Part shown: piece after piece, positions 55,914 to 64,000 of the stretch
Numbering within the stretch: the stretch's first letter is position 1
How the letters are laid out: the number at the start of each line of letters is the position of its first letter
Origin: Setophaga petechia
Lineage: Eukaryota > Chordata > Aves > Passeriformes > Parulidae
Assembly: GCA_024362935.1 (NCBI GenBank)
Contig: JANCRA010000118.1
Span: 82,001-146,000, forward strand
Reading direction: 5' to 3'
Length of the DNA: 64,000 bases
Made by a program: the position numbers and the translations under genes
Notes under the pieces: generated by a model
Seen by the model: the letters and a program-made list of their open reading frames with translations, nothing else
Database searches by the model: none
Told to the model about the DNA's origin: nothing

Positions 55914-56419
55914 CAGAGCAATGGGGATCCAAGCACCATAAAGTCTCCCCAGCACAATTACCCTGTTCCTTTGAAAGCCTGGCATTTGAAATCTGTGAGA
56001 ATGATTCAGGCAGGATATGGGTGAAGTTATCCTGCAGAAGATGCTCAGGCTGCTTCCCATCCCAAAGAAGCACTAATGAGGGGCTTGGTGACCGTGCTAA
56101 TTATTCTTAATTGCTCCCACCTCACAGATGGGATCTTGGAAGTGAGGAAGGAAAGAAGGGACAGATTGAGAGGGGCAGAGCCTGGGACACATTTCTTAGA
56201 GGAGATCCCCCATACAAACAGGGCTGATATTTTTAAGGACTCCTGTGGTGTGAACACAGATTTGTGTCCGAGCAAATCCACATCCTGTGCTCACACCCCA
56301 GTGCTGGCACTGCCTGGAGTCACTTCCAAGGTGGGATTTTCCTGTACCCTGGTTAGCTGGGAGCTCAGGTGTTGGCAGTGCAGGTTCTGACTGTGATATC
56401 TGCTCCTGATGAGGGGTTT
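55914..56419. other. Unassigned sequence
   Basis: No gene or repeat recognised between the LTR and the CR1 block. Confidence 0.4.
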
Positions 56420-56820
56420 GGGAAAGACTGAGAGAATTTGGCTTGTTCAACCAGGAGAAGAGAAACTTTGGGACAAAATAATTGTAGCCCTTGCAGGGCC
56501 TGAAGGGGCTCCAGGAGAGCTGCAGAGGGACTGGGGACAAGGATGGAGGGACAGGAGGCAGGGAATGGCTGCCAGTGGCAGAGGGCAGGGCTGGGTGGGA
56601 TCTTGGCAATTGGGAATTGTTCCCTGGCAGGGTGGGCAGGGGCTGGGCTGGAATTGCCAGAGCAGCTGTGGCTGCCCCTGGAGCCCTGGCAGTGCCCAAG
56701 GCCAGGCTGGACATTGGGGCTGGCAGCCCCTGGCACAGTGGGAGCTGGCCCTGGGCTGCAATCAGCTGCCATTGAAGATCCCTTCCCACCCAAACCACTC
56801 TGGCATTCACATTCCTCAAT
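56420..56820 (+). mobile_element. CR1 LINE fragment (part of inverted block)
   Basis: 'ggcttgttcaaccaggagaa', 'gcccttgcagggcctgaagg', 'ggctgggtgggatcttggca', 'cagagcagctgtggctgccc' and 'gatcccttcccacccaaacc' follow CR1 order to its 3' end. From about 56490 it is nearly identical to the reverse complement of 43690-44030. Confidence 0.88.
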
Positions 56821-56939
56821 CCAGGATGGAAACCAGCACCAAAAGCCATTGCAGCAAATGGAGAAAGGAAAGGAAAGAATGATTGCCTGGCTGCTTGCAG
56901 GTGCCCCCAGTGCCATTTCCCACAGGGGGTTTGTAACCT

Positions 56940-57118
56940 GGCAAGGCCTGGTTAGAGAGGTTTGGGCTGTGCCAGGGTGCCCAGAGCAGCTGTGGCTGCC
57001 CCTGGAGCCCTGGCAGTGCCCAGGGCCAGGCTGGAGCCCCTGGCACAGTGGGAGGTGTTTCTGGGGGTGGCACTGGGAGATCTCTACTGTCCCTTCTAGC
57101 CAAAACCATTCCATGACT
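56940..57118 (+). mobile_element. CR1 LINE 3'-end fragment (part of inverted block)
   Basis: 'gtgcccagagcagctgtggc', then 'gcagtgcccagggccaggct', then 'agccaaaaccattccatgac'. The spacer from 56821 to 56939 is also the reverse complement of the spacer at 43561-43689. Confidence 0.85.
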
Positions 57119-58149
57119 CCATACGAACCCCCAGCAATGAAATGAGGTGAGGTTTGAGCCTTTCTGGCTCTGGGGTTGATTTCTCTGGCACTTTTGGGCT
57201 CCAGCCACGTTTGGGTCAAGGCTGCAGCCCCCAGGTCAGGGTCTGAGGGGAGGGCTCCAGTCCCAGGTTAAAATCCCCACGGGTGCCAGGCTGCTCTGCC
57301 TCTCTCAGGAAGCTTTGGGCTCCTCTCAGGGTTTGTGTTCCGGGCCAGAGCTCTGGGCTGGAGCCCACAGAGCTGCTGCTGTCAGGGTTTGGACCATCTG
57401 CCTCTTCCCAACTGGAGACACTTCCTGCTGCAGGAACCCGAGCCCAGCCTGGGCTGGTTTCAAGGTTTGCAGACACTTCATTGCATTTCCATGGCAATAA
57501 AAGCCTGCTCAGTGCTCCTGAGCTCTGTCAGGTGCATCCTGTGTTGGTTCAGCCTTGACCCAGCACGTGGATGACACCAAAATCCTCAGAATCAACCTCC
57601 AAGAGGAGCATTCTGGAGCTCAAAGGGTGGGAGCCTGGCTGAGCCCGGATGGAAAATGGGCAGGAGGATACCTGGCAACATTCCTGTCCAATTAAAGCTA
57701 ATTTATTGTCCATTTTTCTCATTGTTGCTGCTCTGTTATTAATTGTTAATGTGGCGGTGCAGTCGCTGCTGTGAGAGGAGAGGCTGCTGGGAATGGCTGA
57801 GGGAAAGAAAATGAGAAGGAGGAAGGAGTGGGGAGAAGCTGGATCTGGAAAGGCAGAATCTGTGCAAAAACAGGGAGTGCTCGTGGCTGGCTCAGCTCTG
57901 CAGGCACTGGCAGGAAATTCCTGCTCTTGGAACAAGAGAGGAAAAGGATGGCAAAGAAAATGAAATGTGTGGGGTCACCAAGGTCCTGAATTACAGGGTT
58001 GTGTCCGTGTGAAATGCTGGCAGGGAAGGAGAAATTCTGGGAATGTGAATTTGCAAAATCCTGTTTAGGACCCACACACAGTTTTCCCTATAAATAGAAA
58101 CAATTCCCTGCTTCACATTGAATCCCAAAAATCCTTTGCCTTTGGGTAA
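57119..58149. other. Unassigned sequence
   Basis: Single-copy-looking. Open frames of 93-128 codons exist on minus but have no recognisable domain. An AT-rich segment at 57690-57745 could be conserved non-coding. Confidence 0.45.
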
Positions 58150-58155
58150 TCACTG

Positions 58156-58540
58156 TGTGGTGGTGTTTGCAGGGGTCCCAGGATGGGGGAAGAGATGAGG
58201 ATCTGACTCCATGTTTCAGAAGGCTGATTTATTATTTTATTATATATATATTATATTAAAACTATACTAAAAAATAGAAGAAAGGATTTCATCAGAAGGC
58301 TGGCAAAGAAAGGAAGAAGAATGGAATGATAACAAAATCCTGTGACTGACCAAGACAGTCAGGACAGCTGGACTCTGATTGGCCATTAATTACAAACAAC
58401 CACATGGGCCAATCCCAGATGCACCTGTTGCATTCCACAGCAGCAGATAATCAATGTTTACATTTTGTTCCTGAGGCCTCTCAACTTCTCAGGAAGAAAA
58501 ATCCTAAGGAAAGGATTTTCCATAAAAGACGTCTGTGACA
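58156..58540 (-). mobile_element. Solo LTR, family E (copy 2), TSD TCACTG
   Basis: A 385-bp solo LTR closely related to 44858-45239. On the minus strand it starts TGTCACAGACGTC and ends 'gcaaacaccacca', with 'aataataaatcagcc' as poly(A) signal. The exact 6-bp TSD TCACTG lies at 58150-58155 and 58541-58546. Confidence 0.95.
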
Positions 58541-58887
58541 TCACTGGGTGCTTTTCCATCCTCAGTCTGGTCATATCAACCCCCCACGAATTTTTAATAA
58601 AACCCAGCACTGAGTGCATGGGATTAGAGTTGGAACAGTCAGGAGATGGACAGAACTGAACAAAGAGAGATGAAGGAAAAATAAAAGATGGTGAATACTT
58701 GAACTGGAACCTTCAGGTGCTTCTCCTCCAGTGGATCAGCCTCTTGTCTGTTTCCAGTGGGATAAATGGTTAAAATCCCAGTGGGTTGGGAAGGGGAGCC
58801 CAGGCTCTCCCAGCCCAGCCAGCACTGCCTGTGTGCTCACACTCATGAGAGGGGTCCAGGCTGGGATTTCAGGGGAAGTGAGAGGAA
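58541..58887. other. Unassigned sequence
   Basis: Short single-copy stretch between two solo LTRs. Confidence 0.4.
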
Positions 58888-58893
58888 CTGAAC

Positions 58894-59525
58894 TGTGGGA
58901 GTGCCGGGGGTAGGATGGACAGAGAGCAGAGATCTCTGCAGCCAGGGCTGGGAACTTGTGGGTTATTGCAAAGGGCCTGGGTGCAGGGCCCTGCTGGGAG
59001 CTGCCAGCCACAGCTCAGAGCAGGGTGAGAGAGAGAGAGGGGGAGAGAGGATGAGAGGGTGAGAGAGTAAGAGGATAAGAGAGTAAAAGGGTAAGAGAGT
59101 AAAAAGGGGTAAGAGAGTGAGGTTCCCATTACAATGCCATAAATCATCTTCTGTGCTGAATATTCTCATTCTCACTAACCAATCTAGTCCAAGATACAAA
59201 TCCTACAGCATTTCCATACAGCCTATAAGAATCATTACATTCCCACACTGGGTTACATTTTAAACCCTACAAACTCCTCTTTGGGCCCCTTCTGCCAAGC
59301 CAGCAGGGTCTGCTCTGAGCCTTGGGCCTGTCTGCAAGCAGAGGGAATTGTTTGATCCAAAGGGGATCACCTTCAGCTGGCCATGCCATTGTTTCCCAGT
59401 TGTTCAGTAACTGAGGGATCTCAAAGCTTGCTTTCATTTCAATCTGGCTTAGAGTTTCCATATTCTCAAAATCTTTTGCCAGGCAATCATATTTGTAAGG
59501 TTTTCCTGTTTCATCTTCCCCAACA
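58894..59525 (-). mobile_element. Solo LTR, family B (copy 2), TSD CTGAAC
   Basis: 632 bp, highly similar to 6963-7610. On the minus strand it starts TGTTGGGGAAG and ends 'ggcactcccaca'. The exact 6-bp TSD CTGAAC is present at 58888-58893 and 59526-59531, which puts the family in class II (ERVK-like). The internal GAGAGT purine tract differs in length from copy 1. Confidence 0.95.
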
Positions 59526-59689
59526 CTGAACTCTTCATCTCCCTGCAGCAAAGCATTCCCACAGCTCCCAAAAACCTCCCGGGCAATGGAGCCCAGACCT
59601 CTGCAGGCTGGGGCTTGGCTGGGAAGGGAATGTCAATATCCAGGGCTGAAGCCGACTGCAATCCCGTGGTTTTGTAACTCGGGCTCAGC

Positions 59690-60440
59690 TTACAGAGCTC
59701 TCAGAGCTCCCTTGGGCTCCTGGAACCAGCCCCAAGCTCAGTCCTGCAGCCCCAGCTGCCCTGGGCTTCTAAAACCAGCCCTGAGCTCAGTGCTGCAGCT
59801 CCCTCGGGCTCCTGGGACTATCCCCAAGCTCAGTCCTGCAGCCCCAGATCCCCTGGGCTCCTGGAACCAGTTCTGAGCTCTGTCCTGCAGCTACTCTGGA
59901 CTCCTAAAACCAGCCTCGAGCTCAGTCCTGCAGCCCCAGCTCCTTCAGGCTCCTGGGACCATCCCCAAGCTCAGTCCTGCAGCTACCTTGGGCTCCTAAA
60001 ACCAGCCCTGAGCTCAGTCCTGCAGCCCCAGCTCCATCCCCGGGCTCAGTCCTGCAGCCCCAGCTCCAGCAGAGCTCCTAAAACCATCCCCAAGCTCAGT
60101 TGTGCAGCCTCAGCTCCAGCAGAGTTCCCAAAACCAGCCCTGAGCTCAGTCCTGCATCCCCAGCTCCATCCCCAGGCTCAGTGCTGCAGCTCCTTTGGGC
60201 TCCTGGAACCAGCCCTGAGCTCAGACCTGCAGCCCCAGCTCCAGCAGAGCTCCTGGAAACAGCCCTGAGCTCAGTGCTGCAGCCCCAGCTCCATCCCCAG
60301 GCTCAGTCCTGCAGCTCCAGCTCCAGCAGAGCTCCCAAAACCATCCCCAAGCTCAGTCCTGCAGCCCCAGATCCAGCAGGGCTCCTGGAACCAGCCCTGA
60401 GCTCAGTCCTGCAGCCCCCTCGTGCTCCCAGTGCAGCCCC
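59690..60440. repeat. 50-bp minisatellite, block 1
   Basis: About 15 units of 'agctcagtcctgcagcccca', 'gctccagcagagctcctgga' and 'accagccctg', with 36-60-bp variants. The same unit forms a second block at 63236-63640. Confidence 0.93.
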
Positions 60441-61136
60441 CGGGTGAGGGGAAGCTCTGTGTGAGGGAGTGCAAGAGGCTCCAAACCCAACAGAGCTGGG
60501 CAAAGGCGGCCCTGGCGGGTCCATCACAAACCCTGGGGTTCCAAAGCCTCTCCTGAAATCCAAGATATTTTCTGATTCAGAAAGGAAGCAGAATCCATCC
60601 AGCCCTGTGCTGCACAGCAGAGCAAAGCCAGAGCTGCCCTGACAACATCTGGCCCCCTGCCACAGCCTCACAAAAGCACTGCTGAGGCTTGGAGAGCTGC
60701 CTCTGGATGCCTTTCCATTGAGGGGCTGCCCCGGGCCATGCTGTACATTAGGGTTCCATTTACAGACGTTTTACAGAGTGTTAATAAATTTACAAAGTGT
60801 TAATAAGCAGGGGGGAATTGTTTGTTGGTGTTTCTGATGGAATCCAAGCCGGCCAAGGCTCCCCATAAAGGATCCTCGAGGCCGTGCCCAGGTGAGCTCA
60901 TCAGCCACGGCCCCAGCAGACACATCTGGGAGGGGGCAGGACATCTCTGAGCCATTAACTCTTTATAACACTGAAAATGGAGCTTTAATATAAAATTTCT
61001 CTTCAATATCAGCAGCCTGGTGTTTGAAAATTGAGGTTCTCCCACCCAGCACAGCACCAGGGGCTGCAGTCACTGGGAGCACTGGGATTTTGGTAGGAGG
61101 TGTCCAAGGAAGGGACTTGAATAAATAAACTTGAAT
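60441..61136. other. Unassigned sequence
   Basis: Single-copy-looking. No gene or repeat recognised. Confidence 0.45.
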
Positions 61137-62960
61137 AAATTATTTTATTTAAAGCATGGCCTCACCCTGGGCTGTTTCCCACCCCATGGCCCCATGGCAG
61201 AGCATTTCCCTGGCACCTCTCTCATTATTCCAATCCAAAATTCAAAACACAGCCAAAGAAACCAGAGGTGACAAAGGGGGGGTGACACTGGGGCTGCAGG
61301 ACCCCTCCTGTCCCTGGGATTTTGATAGAAAGGAACTTGAATAAATTAACTCCAATAAATGACTTTATTTAGAGCATGGCCACATTGAAGGCAGCTTCCC
61401 ACCCCATGGCCCTGTGGCACTTTCCTTTTGTCACAGCATTTCCATCCCACATCTCCCATTATTCCAATCTAAAATAGAAAAAACAGCCAAAGAAATTGGA
61501 GATTTGTGTGTGGCACTCCAAGGGGACATGAAGGTGACAGAGGAGAAGTTACACTGGGGCTGCAGGACACCTCCTGTCCATGGGATTTTGGTAGAAAGGG
61601 ACATGAATAAATAAACTCCAATAAATGACTTTATTTATAACATGGCCACATTGAAGGAAGTTTCCCACCCCATGGCCCTGTGGCACTTTTGTCACAGCAT
61701 TTCCATCCCACATCTCCCATTACTCCAATCTAAAATGGAAAAAACAGCCAAAGAAATTGGAGATTTGTGTGTGGCACTCAAGGGCACAGGAGGTGACAGG
61801 TCCAGTGCATGAAGGTGACAAAGGAGAGGTGACACTGGGGCTGCAGGACACCTCCTGTCCCTGGGATTTTGGTAGAAAAGGACATTAATAAATAAACTCC
61901 AATAAATGACTTTATTTAGAGCATGGCCACAGCCATGGCCTCATGTCACTTCCCTTTTGTCACAGCATTTCCATGGCACCTTTCCCATTAATCCAATCTA
62001 AAATGGAAAAAAACAGCCAAATAAACCAGAGGTTCATGTGTGGCACTCCAAGGGGACATGAAGGTGACAAAGGAGAGGTGACACTGGGGCTGCAGGACAC
62101 CTCCTGTCCCTGGGATTTTGGTAGAAAGGGACATGAATAAATAAACTCCAATAAATGACTTTATTTAGAGCATGGCCACAGCCAGGGCAGTTTCCCACCC
62201 CTTGGTCTGTGGCACTTTCCTTTTGTCACAGCATTTCCATGGCACATTTCCCATTATTCCAATATAAAATGGAAAAAACAGCCAAAGAAATTGGAGATTT
62301 GTGTGTGGCACTCAAGGGCACAGGAGGTGACAGGTCCAGTGCATGAAGGTGACAGAGGAGAGGTGACACTGGGGCTGCAGGACACCTCCTGTCCCTGGGA
62401 TTTCGATAGAAAGGAACTTGAATAAATAAACTCCAATAAATGACTTTATTTAGAGCATGGCCACATTGAAGGCAGCTTCCCACCCCATGGCCCTGTGGCA
62501 CTTTCCTTTTGTCACAGCATTTCCATCCCACATCTCCCATTATTCCAATCTAAAATAGAAAAAACAGCCAAAGAAATTGGAGATTTGTGTGTGGCACTCC
62601 AAGGGGACATGAAGGTGACAGAGGAGAAGTTACACTGGGGCTGCAGGACACCTCCTGTCCATGGGATTTTGGTAGAAAGGGACATGAATAAATAAACTCC
62701 AATAAATGACTTTATTTAGAGCATGGCCACAGCCAGGGCAGTTTCCCACCCCTTGGTCTGTGTCCCTTTCCTTTTGTCACAGCATTTCCATGCCATTATT
62801 CCAATCTAAAATGGAAAAAAGAAACCAGAGGTTCATGTGTGGCACTCCAAGGGGACAGGGGGTGGCCAAGGGGAGGTGACACTGCAGGACAGCCCCTGCC
62901 ACACGTCCCAGCAGTGTCCCCAGCTCAGGACAGGTGAGACCATCACAGCTCTGGGGACTC
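61137..62960. repeat. ~265-bp satellite-like tandem repeat, seven units, 1,081-bp higher-order period
   Basis: The anchor 'gactttatttagagcatggc' starts units at about 61140, 61361, 61627, 61908, 62157, 62442 and 62708 (219-285 bp apart). Each unit also has 'tttgtcacagcatttccat', 'attattccaatctaaaat', 'ggtgacactggggctgcagg' and one or two AATAAA motifs. The unit at 61361 and the unit at 62442 encode identical 66-residue open frames (61414-61614, 62495-62695). That gives a four-unit repeat of 1,081 bp that was copied recently. The frames are by-products. Confidence 0.94.
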
Positions 62961-63235
62961 AAGGCTCTCTCACAGGTCAGTAAATGACAGGAAAACTCTT
63001 CCCTGCCTTTCCTTCACTCCCTGTCCCCAGGGAAAGGAGCTTGTCCCTCTGCATTCCCACTCTGGATCCCAGAATCCCTCTGTCCATGGGTTACAGCTGG
63101 GAATTCCTGCACAGGGAGAGAGCTGAAGATGCTGAGAGGCAGAAAAAATGGGAAACAGCTCCTCCAAGGTATCCATCCTGCCATTCCCACAACTCTCCCT
63201 TCCTCAAGTTTTTTTTCCTATGAGATAATTCCATT

Positions 63236-63715
63236 TCCTTCTGACTGGAACCAGCCCTGAGCTCAGTCCTGCAGCTCTCTCGGGCTCCTGGGACCATCCC
63301 TGAACTCAGTCCTGCAGCCCCAGCAAAGCTCCTAAAACCAGCCCTGAGCTCAGTCCTGCAGCCCCAGTTCCCCATGGCTCCTGGAACCACTTCCCACAAC
63401 TCTCCCTTCCTGAAGTTTATTTCCTCTCAGATAATTCCATTTCCTTCTGACTGGAACCAGCCCTGAGCTCAGTCCTGCAGCTCTCTCGGGCTCCTGGGAC
63501 CATCCCTGAGCTCAGTCCTGCAGGCCCAGCTCCAGCAGAGCTCCTAAAACCAGCCCTGAGCTCAGTCCTGCAGCCCCAGCTCCAGCAGAGCTCCTAAAAC
63601 CATCCCTGAGCTCAGTGCTGCAGCCCCAGCTCCCCATGGCTCCTGGAACCACTTCTCTGTTTTCCTGCAGTTTTTTCCTCTCAGATAATTCCATTTCCTT
63701 CTGACTGCACTCACG
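63236..63715. repeat. 50-bp minisatellite, block 2, with a ~65-bp spacer repeated three times
   Basis: The same 50-bp unit as 59690-60440. A spacer with 'ctctcagataattccatttc' and 'cttctgactgga' recurs at about 63210-63250, 63412-63455 and 63672-63710, marking larger duplicated blocks of roughly 200-260 bp. Confidence 0.9.
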
Positions 63716-64000
63716 TGGAACAGGAGCCCTTCCCTGGGGCAGGCTGCCCTTCCTTCCAGCTTTCCATGAAATGTGGTTTTCTAATTCTGTGCTCTTTGCA
63801 TCTGGGAAGAATTTGGGTTTTGAGGAATTTTGTCCAGTTTCCTTAACTCCAGGAGATGGATGGTCCTGACTGCCCAACAGAGGCTGGTCCATGCCAGAAT
63901 CAGGGAATGCCTTCCCATAAAACCAAGGCACCTCATGGATTAGAATGATCCCATTGGAATGGGGCAGATTTGGGGTTAAATTCACCCTTCAGTGCCAGGC
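63716..64000. other. Unassigned sequence at window end
   Basis: No recognised feature. Confidence 0.4.

Overview
The window looks like non-coding DNA from a bird, most likely a songbird. The evidence is the repeats: many 3' fragments of CR1 (the main avian LINE), with the bird-typical 8-bp terminal repeat, and at least twelve solo LTRs of passerine-type endogenous retroviruses, several bounded by clean 5-6 bp target-site duplications (TSDs). No protein-coding gene could be supported. Nearly every long open frame lies in a tandem array whose unit lacks stop codons, or in a GC-rich LTR. An exact 100-N run at 30986-31085 marks an assembly gap.

Layout. 1-7.6 kb: an edge-cut LTR, a 3-unit CR1-containing repeat, a 33-bp minisatellite, a GGAGAA hexamer tract and a solo LTR. 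7.9-12.0 kb: a 4.1-kb array of a 60-bp unit. 14.2-16.8 kb: alternating ~107/~235-bp modules. 17.8-20.3 kb: a 17-bp minisatellite. 20.6-23.3 kb: an AT-rich 61-bp array that grows into five modules each holding a TATA-like box and a CpG-rich core. 23.5-30.3 kb: five further arrays (31, 28, 35, ~10 bp and AT-rich). 31.4-34.2 kb: ~300-bp modules, one with an expanded GGGACA tract and others with TTAGGG-like motifs, interrupted by an LTR. 34.2-36.8 kb: the longest low-repeat stretch, with a palindromic RFX-type X-box. 38-40.2 kb: CR1 copies, one split by an LTR, and a ~700-bp expansion of the CR1 8-bp tail. 41-46 kb: LTRs and CR1. 46.4-49.7 kb: a ~76-bp minisatellite and a 1.6-kb CATC tract. 51.7-52.9 kb: an LTR nested in another LTR. 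54.6-59.5 kb: more LTRs and CR1. 59.7-64 kb: a 50-bp minisatellite in two blocks around a ~265-bp satellite with a 1,081-bp higher-order period.

Roughly 45% of the window is tandem repeat (my sum of array lengths), made of about twenty mostly unrelated units. This density suits a GC-rich microchromosome, a subtelomere or a large intron. Ten of the twelve LTRs point to the minus strand, which would fit a host gene transcribed on the plus strand if the window is intronic. That is inference; no exon was identified with confidence.
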